Origin: Arcobacter sp.
GTDB lineage: Bacteria; Acidobacteriota; Terriglobia; Bryobacterales; Bryobacteraceae
Reading direction: 5' to 3'
Assembly: GCA_020723085.1 (NCBI GenBank)
Contig: DYJN01000003.1
Location: forward strand, 62,001 to 126,000
DNA: 64,000 nucleotides
The notes under the pieces were generated by a model. The model searched no databases. It was not told the origin of the DNA and worked only from the letters and a program-made list of their open reading frames with translations. Position numbers and translations under genes: made by a program. Within the stretch, counting starts at the first letter, position 1; every line of letters starts with the position of its first letter. Below, one piece after another: positions 21,677 through 31,160 of this stretch.

Positions 21677-23350
21677 TCAGCCGGCCGAGAACTGCTCGAT
21701 CAGTTTTTCGGCGTGGCGCAGCGCTTCCTGCGTGAGCTTCTGCCCCGACATCATGCGGGCGATCTCGCGCACGCGGTCCTTATGGCCGAGCCATTGGACG
21801 CCGGCGGCGGTCCTGCCGCCGGCTTCGCTTTTCGAGACGAGATAGTGGTGCTCGGCGAAGGCGGCGATCTGCGGCAGGTGCGTGACGCAGAGCACCTGAT
21901 GGCGCCGCGCGAGCTCGCGCAGCCGGCGGCCGATCATCTCCCCCGCCGCGCCGCCAACGCCCGCGTCCACTTCATCGAAAACCAGCGTCCGCGCCGCGCC
22001 CTCCTGCGCGGGCGCCATGCAGGTCTTGATGGCGAGGGCGACGCGCGAGAGCTCGCCGCCGCTGGCGACGCGGTCCAGCGGACGCGGCTCCTCGCCGGCG
22101 TTGGCGGAAAACAGGAACTGCACGGCGTCCATGCCCGCCTCGCCGGGCTCGCAGGGTTCGACGAGGATTCGGAAGACGGCGCCCGGCATGGCAAGCCCCG
22201 CCAGCTCCTCCTGGACTTTGCGGGAGAGCCTGCGCGCGGCGCGCGCGCGGACTTCGCGCAGCTCCACCGCCAGTTCGCGGTAGCGCGCCTCCAGGCGCGC
22301 GACGGATTCTTCCAGAGCCGCGCGCCGCTCGCCTGCCGTCTCCAGCGCGGCAAGACGGGAAGACACGTCCTCAAGGAACGCCAGGATCTCCTCAACCGTC
22401 GTGCCGTACTTGCGCTTCAGGCGCTCAATCAGCGCCAGCCGCGCCTCCACTTCTTCAAGCCGGCGCGGATCGGCTTCGAGATTTCCGAGATAGCGGCGCA
22501 GTTCGTGCGAGGCTTCCTGAATGGCGATCAGCGCCGGGCGCAGCGTCTCCACCGCCGGCTCGAGCGTGGCGTCGATGCGGGCGGCTTCTTCCAGCCGCTT
22601 CAGGGCCTGCCCCACGCCGGCGCCCGCGCTCGTCTCCGACTCCTCCAGGAGCGCGTAAGCAGCCGACACGGCGTCGCTCAGGCGGGCGACGTTGCGCAGG
22701 ACCCGGCGCTCGTTCCCGAGCAGCGCGTCTTCGCCGGGCTTGAGCGAGGCGGATTCGATCTCTTTCCGCTGCATCGACCACAGGTCCGAGAGCCGCAGCC
22801 GCTCCTGCTCCGCGCGGTCCAGTTCCGCCAGCTCGCGCAGAGCCCCGCGCCAGCCCTGCCAGGCTTCGCGCGCCTGCTCGAGCAGCGCCTGCGCGCCGGC
22901 GGCTTCGTCCAGCATCTCGCGCTGCGCTTCCGGTGAGAAGAGCTTCTGCTGGTCGTGCTGCCCGTGGATGTCGCCGAGGAAGGGGGCGATGTCCCGCAGG
23001 AAGCTGGCCGCGACGGGGCGCGAGCCGGCCCAGGCGCGGGACTTGCCCGAGGCCGAGATCTCGCGCTCCAGCAGCAGCTCGCCGTCCTCGGCGCCGATGC
23101 CGGCCTGCTCGAGCAGCTCGTGCAGCCGCGCGTCGCCGGGGATCTCGAAGATGCCGGAAACCAGGGCGCGCTCCTCCCCCGTGCGGATCATGTCGGCCGA
23201 GGCGCGGCCGCCGAACAGGAGGCCCAGGGCGCCGGCGACGAGGCTCTTGCCGCTGCCGGTCTCGCCGGTCAGGGCGTTGAAGCCCGGATGCAGGCGGAGG
23301 CGCAGGCGCTCGACGACGGCGAGGTTCTCGACGGCGAGTTCCACCAGCAT
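21677..23350 (-). CDS. recN: DNA repair protein RecN
   Basis: LVELAVENLAVVERLRLRLHPGFNALTGETGSGKSLVAGAL; ASGGELSRVALAIK; FDEVDAGVGGAAGEMIGRRLRELA. Confidence 0.96.
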   Translation of the reverse strand: MLVELAVENLAVVERLRLRLHPGFNALTGETGSGKSLVAGALGLLFGGRASADMIRTGEERALVSGIFEIPGDARLHELLEQAGIGAEDGELLLEREISASGKSRAWAGSRPVAASFLRDIAPFLGDIHGQHDQQKLFSPEAQREMLDEAAGAQALLEQAREAWQGWRGALRELAELDRAEQERLRLSDLWSMQRKEIESASLKPGEDALLGNERRVLRNVARLSDAVSAAYALLEESETSAGAGVGQALKRLEEAARIDATLEPAVETLRPALIAIQEASHELRRYLGNLEADPRRLEEVEARLALIERLKRKYGTTVEEILAFLEDVSSRLAALETAGERRAALEESVARLEARYRELAVELREVRARAARRLSRKVQEELAGLAMPGAVFRILVEPCEPGEAGMDAVQFLFSANAGEEPRPLDRVASGGELSRVALAIKTCMAPAQEGAARTLVFDEVDAGVGGAAGEMIGRRLRELARRHQVLCVTHLPQIAAFAEHHYLVSKSEAGGRTAAGVQWLGHKDRVREIARMMSGQKLTQEALRHAEKLIEQFSAG

Positions 23351-23449
23351 TCAGGACAAGTATACGGTCTTGGGGCGGAGCCCGGAGGCTGGAACAGGAA
23401 AATACGAAAATGTTTGATCCCGGCGGGCCGCGTCCCTTCGATATGATGG

Positions 23450-24166
23450 ATGGCAGAGCCACACAAAGGAGCGTACCCGTTGTTCCATAGCCTGCCTCTG
23501 GCGCTCCTGCAGCAGCATTCGCTGTGGGAGCTGGCGCTGGCGGCTTCGCCGGTAGCCAAGTTCGTCCTTGTCCTTCTGCTGCTGGCCTCGCTGATGAGCT
23601 GGGCGGTGATCTTCGCCAAATGGACGCAGTTCCGCCATGGCGGCGCGGCCAATGCGGCGTTCCTGCGGGCGTTCCGCAAGGCGCCGGGCCTGGAGGCGGT
23701 GGCCGTGGCGCTGGAGCAGTTCCGCCTGTCCCCGCTCACCGGCGTGTTCGATTTCGGCTACCACGAAGTGACGCGGCAGATGAACGCCCGCGGGCGCCTT
23801 GTCAACAAGAACGCGCTCGAGCGCGCATTGCAGCTGGGCATCAGCGAGGAGGTCGCGCGGCTGGAGCGCCGCATGAGCTGGCTGGCGACGACGGCCAGCG
23901 TCTCTCCCTTCGTGGGCCTGTTCGGCACCGTGCTCGGCATCATCGACGCGTTTCAGGGGCTGGGCACGGCGGGCAGCGCGAGCCTGCGCGCGGTGGCGCC
24001 GGGCATCAGCGAGGCGCTCATCGCCACTGCGGCGGGCCTGGCGGCGGCCATCCCGGCGGCCGTCGCGTACAACGCGTTCGGCCATGCGATCAAGGAGTTC
24101 GCGGCGCGCATGGACGATTTCGCGCTCGAATTCATGAATCTCGTCGAGCGCCAATTCGAGGAGTGA
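23450..24166 (+). CDS. tolQ: TolQ/ExbB/MotA-type proton channel
   Basis: SPFVGLFGTVLGIIDAFQGLG; in tol-pal context; true start may be TTG 23480 after AAGGAG. Confidence 0.92.
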   Translation: MAEPHKGAYPLFHSLPLALLQQHSLWELALAASPVAKFVLVLLLLASLMSWAVIFAKWTQFRHGGAANAAFLRAFRKAPGLEAVAVALEQFRLSPLTGVFDFGYHEVTRQMNARGRLVNKNALERALQLGISEEVARLERRMSWLATTASVSPFVGLFGTVLGIIDAFQGLGTAGSASLRAVAPGISEALIATAAGLAAAIPAAVAYNAFGHAIKEFAARMDDFALEFMNLVERQFEE

Positions 24167-24170
24167 CGCG

Positions 24171-24605
24171 ATGGCGTTCTCGATCAACGGCGGAGGCGGC
24201 AACGGCGGCCGCCGGCGGCGGCACGTGGGGGCGTTGTCGGAGATCAACGTCGTGCCGCTGGTGGACGTGGTGCTCGTGCTGCTGATCATCTTCATGCTGA
24301 CGGCGCATGTGATGGAGTTCGGCCTCGAAGTGCAGGTTCCCAAGGTGAAGCAGGTGCGCGACAGCGCCGAGGAGCTGCCGGTGGTGACGCTGACGCGCAA
24401 TGGCGAGCTGTATCTGAACGAGACGCCGGTCAACATTCACCGGCTGGGCGAGGAGTTCGGGCGGCGGTTTCCCGGCGCGAAGGCCGTCTATGTGCGTGCT
24501 GACAGCCAGACGATCTGGGATCCGATCGCGCAGGTGATCAGCGCCCTGGGCGAACTGGGGCTGGATGTGAGGGTCGTGACGCAGCCCGAAGATTCGCGCC
24601 GGTGA
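24171..24605 (+). CDS. tolR: TolR/ExbD biopolymer transport protein
   Basis: LSEINVVPLVDVVLVLLIIFMLTA. Confidence 0.93.
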   Translation: MAFSINGGGGNGGRRRRHVGALSEINVVPLVDVVLVLLIIFMLTAHVMEFGLEVQVPKVKQVRDSAEELPVVTLTRNGELYLNETPVNIHRLGEEFGRRFPGAKAVYVRADSQTIWDPIAQVISALGELGLDVRVVTQPEDSRR

Positions 24606-24617
24606 GAACGGGGAGCC

Positions 24618-25412
24618 ATGGAGCCGCGCCATGTCGACGTGCTGGAGGGGCGGGACGAGTTCCGGCGCCCGCTGCTGGCGTCGCTGGCGTTGCATGCGGC
24701 GGTGTTCGGGCTGACGGCTGCGGCGGCGTTGACGGGCATCGGCAGACGCGCCCCCTGGGGTGATCCCAATTCGCTGGGAGGCGGCGGCGCCTACAGCGTG
24801 AGCCCGGTGCGCAACATTCCGATTGCGGGCCGCAGCGGACCCGTCAACCGGCTGGCCTCCGACACCGAGTCCCGGATCCCCGCGCCGCCGAAGCAGGAGA
24901 CGAAGAAGGCGGCGGAGCCGCCCGAACCGGACGCGATTGCGCTGAAGAGCCGCAAATCCCCGCGCACGGACCGTGCGCAGCGCACGGAAACGGCGCGCCG
25001 CGATGCGAGGGAGTTCACCGGCAATCAGGTGTTCAGCCGCGGCGGACAGGCGGCGGCGAGTCCGATGTATGCGGCCACGCCCGGCGTGGGAGGCGTGGGC
25101 ATCGGCAGCGGCGCGCCCTTCGGCGCGCGCTGCGGCGGCTATGTGACCGTGCTGCGCGACCGCGTGGCCCAACGATGGAGGACGGAGCAGGTCGATCCCC
25201 GCATACGGGCGCTGCCGCCGGCCATTGTCGTGTTCGATCTGTACCGCGACGGCCAGGTCCGCAACGTGCGCCTGGTGCAATCGAGCGGCAATGTGGCGCT
25301 CGATTACTCGGCCCAGCGCGCTATCTTGGATGCAAGCCCGTTTGAGCCGATTCCGCCGGGCTGCGAAGGCAATCCCGCGCGAGTCGAGTTCTGGTTTGAG
25401 CTGAAACGATGA
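24618..25412 (+). CDS. tolA: TolA/TonB-like energy transducer
   Basis: Single N-terminal TM, basic/proline linker, TonB-like C-terminus; between tolR and tolB. Confidence 0.75.
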   Translation: MEPRHVDVLEGRDEFRRPLLASLALHAAVFGLTAAAALTGIGRRAPWGDPNSLGGGGAYSVSPVRNIPIAGRSGPVNRLASDTESRIPAPPKQETKKAAEPPEPDAIALKSRKSPRTDRAQRTETARRDAREFTGNQVFSRGGQAAASPMYAATPGVGGVGIGSGAPFGARCGGYVTVLRDRVAQRWRTEQVDPRIRALPPAIVVFDLYRDGQVRNVRLVQSSGNVALDYSAQRAILDASPFEPIPPGCEGNPARVEFWFELKR

Positions 25413-26770
25413 AGCGACACTGGATTCTACTCACTTGTGCCGTCCTGGCCGCGGCCGCGGCGGCCTACACGCAGGTGCAGAGCGATATCGTCATCCGCCT
25501 GACAGGCGGCGCGAGAAAGGTGGTCGCACTGCCGGATTTCGGCGGCGCGGGCGCCTCGGCGCAGTTCGCCGCCGTGTTCAACGCCACAGTGTTTGAAGAC
25601 GTGCAGCGCTCGGGCGTGTTCACGATGGCGCCGAAGAGTTTCTACCCGCTCAACGCTCCGCAGCAGGAACGCGACCTGCGCGCGCCGGTTTCGCCTCAGG
25701 CGCAATGCGGCGGGCTGTGCCTCTCCGACTGGGGCGGCGCGCCGGTCAACGCCGACTACCTGGGCTTTGGATATCTGGCCGAGCAGAGCGGGCGGCTGGT
25801 GGCGTCCGGCAATTTCTTCAACACCAGGATGGAGCAGGCATCCTCGGCGCGCGTGTTCACCAAGCTCTACACCGGCGAGCTGAGCGAAGCAGGCGCGCGG
25901 AAGATCGCCCACGAATACGCCGCCGACATCCTGGCCCAATTCGGAGTGCCGTCCCTGGCGGGTTCGAAGATTTACTTTGTCAGCGACCGGCAGGGCAAAA
26001 GGACGAAAGAAATCTGGGTGATGGACTTTGATGGCGGCAACCAGCGGCGGCTCACGCATTTCAACTCGATCACCACGATGCCCTCGATCTCGCCCGACGG
26101 GCGGCGGCTGGCGTTCACCACTTACGCCAAGGGGCAGCCGCAGATCATGATGTATTCGACCGAGACAGGCCGCTTCATCCCGTTCCGCAACTCCGCCGCG
26201 CCTACCAACGCGCAGGCGTCCTTCACGCCGGACGGACGCCATGTTCTGTACGCCTCGTCGGTCAGCGGGTACATGCAGATTTACATCTCCGACCTGGATG
26301 GAAGCAATCCGAGGCGGCTGACGACGACTCGGGCCATCGAGGCGGAACCGAAGGTGAATCCGAAGACCGGCGCCGAAATCGTCTTCGTCAGCGGGCGGGG
26401 CGGTCTGCAACAGGTATATAGAATGAATATGGACGGCGCGGACGTGGAACGGCTGACCAACGGGGAAGGCGAGGCGAGCAATCCGGCCTGGCATCCCGAG
26501 GGGAGGCATCTCGCGTTCGCCTGGACCCGAGGCTACGCGCCCGGCAACTGGAACCTGTTCCTGATGGATGTGGCCTCGAAGGAGACGGTGCAGCTCACTC
26601 ATGGACAGGGCAGGAACGAAAATCCGGCCTGGGCGCCCGACGGGCGCCATCTGGCATTCTGCTCCAACCGCACCGGTTCCTACCAGATCTTCACCATGCT
26701 GGCTGACGGCACGGGCGTCCGGCAGTTGACGACGGAAGGCAACAACTGGATGCCGGTATGGTCGAAGTGA
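25409..26770 (+). CDS. tolB: Tol-Pal translocation protein TolB
   Basis: Beta-propeller repeats (ISPDGRRLAFTTY, FTPDGRHVLYAS, WAPDGRHLAFCSNRTGSYQIF). Confidence 0.95.
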   Translation: MKRHWILLTCAVLAAAAAAYTQVQSDIVIRLTGGARKVVALPDFGGAGASAQFAAVFNATVFEDVQRSGVFTMAPKSFYPLNAPQQERDLRAPVSPQAQCGGLCLSDWGGAPVNADYLGFGYLAEQSGRLVASGNFFNTRMEQASSARVFTKLYTGELSEAGARKIAHEYAADILAQFGVPSLAGSKIYFVSDRQGKRTKEIWVMDFDGGNQRRLTHFNSITTMPSISPDGRRLAFTTYAKGQPQIMMYSTETGRFIPFRNSAAPTNAQASFTPDGRHVLYASSVSGYMQIYISDLDGSNPRRLTTTRAIEAEPKVNPKTGAEIVFVSGRGGLQQVYRMNMDGADVERLTNGEGEASNPAWHPEGRHLAFAWTRGYAPGNWNLFLMDVASKETVQLTHGQGRNENPAWAPDGRHLAFCSNRTGSYQIFTMLADGTGVRQLTTEGNNWMPVWSK

Positions 26771-26840
26771 AAATCCGGCTAGAGGGAAGAAGTTCGAAAA
26801 GAAGATCCTAGAGATCCAGCACAGAAAGAAGGGAGGCATT

Positions 26841-27635
26841 TTGCCCATCATGAAGCGCCTATTGAAACCACGGCTCATCGCCATCAGCATCCTGAGCGTG
26901 TTCCTGTTGCTATTCGCCGCAGGCTGCAAGAAGAAGCAGCCCGCGCCTCCTCCACCCCCGCCGCCTCCGCCGCCGAAAGAGCAGCCGAAGCCCGCGGCAG
27001 CGGTCATCCGTTCGTTCACCGCGGAGCCTTCGACGGTCACGCGCGGCCAGAGTTCGACGCTGCGCTGGACCGTGGAGAACGCCAGCGAAGTGGTGATCGA
27101 CCAGGGGATCGGCACGGTCCCGCCGCGCGGGCAGCGGGTGGTCTCGCCCAGCGGCACGACGACCTACCGGATGACGGCACGCAGCGCCGGCGGCGATGCC
27201 GTCGCCGCGGTGACGGTGACGGTGACCGCGCCGCCGCCTCCGCCGCCTCCTCCGGCCAAGCCGAAGCCGAGCCTGTCGGAGCGCATGGCGCGCGAAGTGC
27301 AGGACGTCTTCTTCGACTACGACAAGAGCGAGGTCCGCGAGGATGCGCGCGCCACGCTGCAACGCAACGTCGAGGCGCTGAAGGCGATCCTCAACGATTT
27401 CCCCTCGGCGGCTGTCCTGATCGAGGGCCACTGCGACGAGCGCGGATCGGCTGAGTACAACCTCGGCCTGGGCGACCGCCGCGCCAACTCCGCCAAGGAG
27501 TTTCTCGTGCAGTTGGGCGTGCCGGCGGACCGCCTGAAGACGATCTCTTACGGCAAGGAGCGGCCTTTCTGCACCGAGTCGAACGAGAGCTGCTGGCAGC
27601 AGAACCGCCGCGCGCACTTTGTCGGCGTTCAGTAA
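26841..27635 (+). CDS. pal: Peptidoglycan-associated lipoprotein with OmpA C-domain and extra Ig-like domain
   Basis: Lipobox FAAGC; VFFDYDKSEVREDARATL, IEGHCDERGSAEYNLGLGDRRA; start TTG 26841 or ATG 26850. Confidence 0.93.
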   Translation: MPIMKRLLKPRLIAISILSVFLLLFAAGCKKKQPAPPPPPPPPPPKEQPKPAAAVIRSFTAEPSTVTRGQSSTLRWTVENASEVVIDQGIGTVPPRGQRVVSPSGTTTYRMTARSAGGDAVAAVTVTVTAPPPPPPPPAKPKPSLSERMAREVQDVFFDYDKSEVREDARATLQRNVEALKAILNDFPSAAVLIEGHCDERGSAEYNLGLGDRRANSAKEFLVQLGVPADRLKTISYGKERPFCTESNESCWQQNRRAHFVGVQ

Positions 27636-27702
27636 TCGCTGGAGGGCGGGAGCGGTCCGCGGAGGCCGCTCCCGCCGCGCCTCCGGCGGGGAGGAAGCAA
27701 GG

Positions 27703-28557
27703 ATGCGGACACTCGCGATCGCTTTTGCCATCGCCCTGGCTTGGCCCGCTTCGGCGCCTGCGCAGCGGCGGGATCAACTGGTGGAGCTTGGGCGGGACCT
27801 CGCGCTGTTGCAGGAAGAGGTCCGGCTCATGAACAAGACGCAGACGGAGCGCCTGACGCAGATGGAAGAGACGCTGAAGGCGATGCAGGAGCAGATCGCC
27901 GCGGCAAACCGTTCGCTCGCCGTGCTGGACAGCGGCTTGAAGAAGCGGCTGGAAGACTCGATGGTGAAGCCGCTGTCGGGCGTGACCGGCAAAGTCGACA
28001 CGCTGAGCCAGGACTTCGGATACGTCCGCGAAACTCTCGTGGAAATCAACACGCGCCTGGCGAAGATGGATCAGAGGGTGGCGGATCTCGAGAACACCAT
28101 CCGGATGATGCAGGCGCCGCCGGCGCCGCCGGCGGCTCCGGCATCCGGTCCGCCTCCGGGCGTGTCGGCCAAGAGCCTGTACGACGATGCTCTCCGCGAC
28201 AAGATGGGCGGCAACTTCGATCTCGCATTGCAGCAGTTCACCAATTATCTCGCCTGGTTCGGCGACACCGAAATGGCCCCCAACGCGCAGTATTACATTG
28301 GCGAGATCCACTACAACCAGAAGCGGTTCCAGGAGGCGGCGGCGGCCTTCGACAGGGTGCTGGAGGCCTATCCGGCCAACTCCAAGACCAACGACGCGCG
28401 GCTGATGAAAGCGCGCTCGCTGGCCGAACTGGGCGACAGGGCGGGAGCCGAGCAGGAGCTGCGCGCGCTGATCAAGGCGGCGCCCAACAGCGCTGCCGCG
28501 CGGCGCGCCCGTGCCGAACTCCAGAAGCTGTCCGGCTCCCGGGGGCGGAGGCGCTGA
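27703..28557 (+). CDS. cpoB: Tol-Pal system protein CpoB/YbgF, coiled coil plus TPR
   Basis: Signal peptide, coiled coil, YDDALRDKMGGNFDLALQQFTNYLAWFGDTEMAPNAQYYIGEIHYNQKRFQEAAAAF. Confidence 0.9.
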   Translation: MRTLAIAFAIALAWPASAPAQRRDQLVELGRDLALLQEEVRLMNKTQTERLTQMEETLKAMQEQIAAANRSLAVLDSGLKKRLEDSMVKPLSGVTGKVDTLSQDFGYVRETLVEINTRLAKMDQRVADLENTIRMMQAPPAPPAAPASGPPPGVSAKSLYDDALRDKMGGNFDLALQQFTNYLAWFGDTEMAPNAQYYIGEIHYNQKRFQEAAAAFDRVLEAYPANSKTNDARLMKARSLAELGDRAGAEQELRALIKAAPNSAAARRARAELQKLSGSRGRRR

Positions 28558-28602
28558 GCACGGCGGCGCGGGAGACATTCCAGCCCGCGCGGAAAGCGGA
28601 GA

Positions 28603-29349
28603 GTGCGCCCCATGGAAGAGGCATCGAATCTGCGGGAATCGCCGGCCCCTGAGGAGCTGGCTCAGGCGCTGTCGCTGTGGCTCCTGCGGCCCGGCTTGCC
28701 GGACTCCGGCGTGCTGGACGGGTGCCGCGCGGCCGCTGCGGCGGCAGGGCTGGGCTCGGTGGCGGTGTTCGCCTCGGACGCCGAACGCGCCCTGCGGGCG
28801 CTCGAAGGCAGCCGCACACAGGTGGCCGCATTCGCGGGATATCCGTACGGCGCGTCCACCACTGCGGCGAAGCTTTACGAAGCGCGCGACCTGCTGCGGC
28901 GCGGCGTCCGCGAGGTCGGGTTCGTGCTCAATGCCGCGCAGCTCATTTCGCGCGAGTTCCAGCAGGTGGAGACGGAACTGATGCAGATCGGCCGCTCCTG
29001 CGCCGAGGCAGGGGCGCGCCTGGTGGCCGTAGTGGAAGCGGGCCTGCTGGCCGCCGACTTGCGCGTCATCGTCACCAAGATCTGCAAGCGGTGCGAGGTT
29101 TCCACCCTGAGCATTTCCGCCGGGCAGCAGCCTTTGCAGGATGCCGGCGGCACTCTGGATGAGTTCCGCCGCTTCGCGCGGGACGAGCTGGAGCTGGGGC
29201 TCATGGCGCCGGAACTGGAGCTGGACAAGGCGCTGGAAGCCTGGCGCCACGGGGCTGCGCGGCTATGCTGCGGAAACGCCGTGGAGCTGGCTGGCGAGTG
29301 GAGGGCGCGCCTGCAGGCGCAGGCGGAAAGCGGGCAGGGCGCCGGGTAG
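28603..29349 (+). CDS. DeoC/aldolase-like protein, probably catalytically degenerate
   Basis: VAAFAGYPYGASTTAAKLYEARDLLRRGVREVGFVLN resembles DeoC, but no KTSTGF-like Schiff-base motif. Confidence 0.7.
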   Translation: MRPMEEASNLRESPAPEELAQALSLWLLRPGLPDSGVLDGCRAAAAAAGLGSVAVFASDAERALRALEGSRTQVAAFAGYPYGASTTAAKLYEARDLLRRGVREVGFVLNAAQLISREFQQVETELMQIGRSCAEAGARLVAVVEAGLLAADLRVIVTKICKRCEVSTLSISAGQQPLQDAGGTLDEFRRFARDELELGLMAPELELDKALEAWRHGAARLCCGNAVELAGEWRARLQAQAESGQGAG

Positions 29350-29409
29350 GCCGCGGTGCGTCTGTGAGATGATATCCTCTTCCGCGACCGCCTGAACATT
29401 GAGGAGGAT

Positions 29410-30960
29410 ATGACCTTACGCGCGCCACTGCCGAAAATCTGCATCGCACTCGGCCTGCCCGATGCATCGCGGCTTCTGGAGCACGCCCGGCGTGAAGCGG
29501 ACAACGGGGAGCGGTTCCTGGAGTTCCGGCTGGATTATCTGCCGCGTCCGGAGGACGGATTGCCGGTGATCCGCAAGTTTCTCGAGCTTCACCCCGGCGC
29601 GACGCTGCTGGCCACGTGCCGCCGCCATCAGAACCATGGACGCTTCAACGGCAGCGTTGAAGAGCAGTTCCGGATTCTGGGAGCGGCGGTGGACGCGGGC
29701 GCGCGAGCCGTGGATGTGGAGATCGAAAGCGCGGAAATGCCGCTGGCGCCGATGCACCTGCTCGAGGGCAAGGCGCATATCATTCTCAGCTACCACAACT
29801 ACGAAGGCACGCCGGCGCTGGATCCTCTGATGAAGCGCATGCTCCGCGTCCCGGCGTCCGCGTACAAGATCGTAACCACGGCGCGCAAGCCCTCCGACAA
29901 CCTCCGCGTGCTGTCGCTGGCGCGGAGCTATCCGAAAACGCCGCTCATCCTGCTGGCGATGACAGAAATGGGGTTCCCCACGCGGGTGCTGTGCACGGTG
30001 TTCGGGGGCGTGTACACCTACGCCGCTCCTTCCCTCACCGAAGGCACGGCTTCCGGGCAGGTGATGGCGCGCGTGCTGCGCAACCTCTACCGCGTGGACC
30101 GTGCGTGGAAGTCACCCCGGCTTTATGGGGTGATCGCGGATCCCGTGCGGCACAGCATTTCGCCGGCGGTGCATAACCGGGCGCTCCAGGCGCGGCGCGT
30201 GGAGGGACTCTACCTCCCATTTCTTGTTTCTCCGCTGCAGCTGAAGGATTTCTTTGTACTGGCCGAGAAGCTCCCGCTGGCGGGCTTCAGCGTCACCATC
30301 CCGCACAAGCACCGCATCATGCGGTATCTGGACTCGAGCGATCCGCTGACGAAGCGGATCGGCGCCGTCAACACCGTCTACCGCAAGGCGGGGCGCTGGC
30401 GGGGCACGAACACGGACGCCGACGGCATCCTGATTCCGCTGCGGAAGCGGATCCGGCTGGCGAAGGCGAGCGTGCTGATCGCAGGCAACGGCGGCACGGC
30501 GCGATCCGCGGCTTTCACCCTGAAGGACGCCGGCGCGAAGCTGGCGATCACGGGGCGCAACATCGACCGCGTCCGCGCGCTGGCCAAGCTGGTGGACGCC
30601 GAGGCTCTGACAATGGAGCAGGCCGAGGCGCGCTTGTTCGACGTGCTGATCCACGCCACTCCCGTCGGCATGTGGCCGCACACGGAGAACTGCCTGTTCC
30701 GCGGCGCAATTCCCGCATCGGTTGTGTTCGATCTTGTGTACACTCCCCAGGAGACGCTGCTGCTGAAGCGGGCGGCGGCCGAAGGGCGCCAGGTAATCTG
30801 CGGGCTGGAGATGTTCCTGGAACAGGCGGCGAGGCAGTTCGAGATCTTCACCGGAGAAACCGCTCCGCGGGCGGCGATGGAACGCGCGGCGTGCGAAGCG
30901 CTGCGGGAGCAGGAGGAGCAGCTCCGCCTGCATGGCGGCAAACACGGGGGGACGCTATGA
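29410..30960 (+). CDS. aroDE: Bifunctional type I 3-dehydroquinate dehydratase/shikimate dehydrogenase
   Basis: N-terminal SYHNYEGTP and YKIVTTA; C-terminal ADPVRHSISPAVHNRAL, NTDADGI; RBS gaggagg. Confidence 0.93.
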   Translation: MTLRAPLPKICIALGLPDASRLLEHARREADNGERFLEFRLDYLPRPEDGLPVIRKFLELHPGATLLATCRRHQNHGRFNGSVEEQFRILGAAVDAGARAVDVEIESAEMPLAPMHLLEGKAHIILSYHNYEGTPALDPLMKRMLRVPASAYKIVTTARKPSDNLRVLSLARSYPKTPLILLAMTEMGFPTRVLCTVFGGVYTYAAPSLTEGTASGQVMARVLRNLYRVDRAWKSPRLYGVIADPVRHSISPAVHNRALQARRVEGLYLPFLVSPLQLKDFFVLAEKLPLAGFSVTIPHKHRIMRYLDSSDPLTKRIGAVNTVYRKAGRWRGTNTDADGILIPLRKRIRLAKASVLIAGNGGTARSAAFTLKDAGAKLAITGRNIDRVRALAKLVDAEALTMEQAEARLFDVLIHATPVGMWPHTENCLFRGAIPASVVFDLVYTPQETLLLKRAAAEGRQVICGLEMFLEQAARQFEIFTGETAPRAAMERAACEALREQEEQLRLHGGKHGGTL

Positions 30961-31154
30961 AGACGCCCGTCCGCCTCACCCGGCGCCGCCTGGCAGCGGC
31001 GCTGGCCGCGCCGTTCGCCGCCGCTCCGGCAACAAACGCGCAGCCGCAGCAGGACGGGGCGCGGCGCCCCGGCAGGATCCGGGAAGCCGCGGCGAAGCTG
31101 ATGGCGGCGCGGCCCGGCAAGAACATTTCTCCTGCGTTCCGTTTTATACCGTGA
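30957..31154 (+). CDS. 65-aa secreted small protein, translationally coupled to aroDE
   Basis: ATGA overlap; MKTPVRLTRRRLAAALAAPFAAAPATNAQPQQDGARRPGRIREAAAKLMAARPGKNISPAFRFIP*. Confidence 0.5.
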   Translation: MKTPVRLTRRRLAAALAAPFAAAPATNAQPQQDGARRPGRIREAAAKLMAARPGKNISPAFRFIP

Positions 31155-31160
31155 GGGCAT

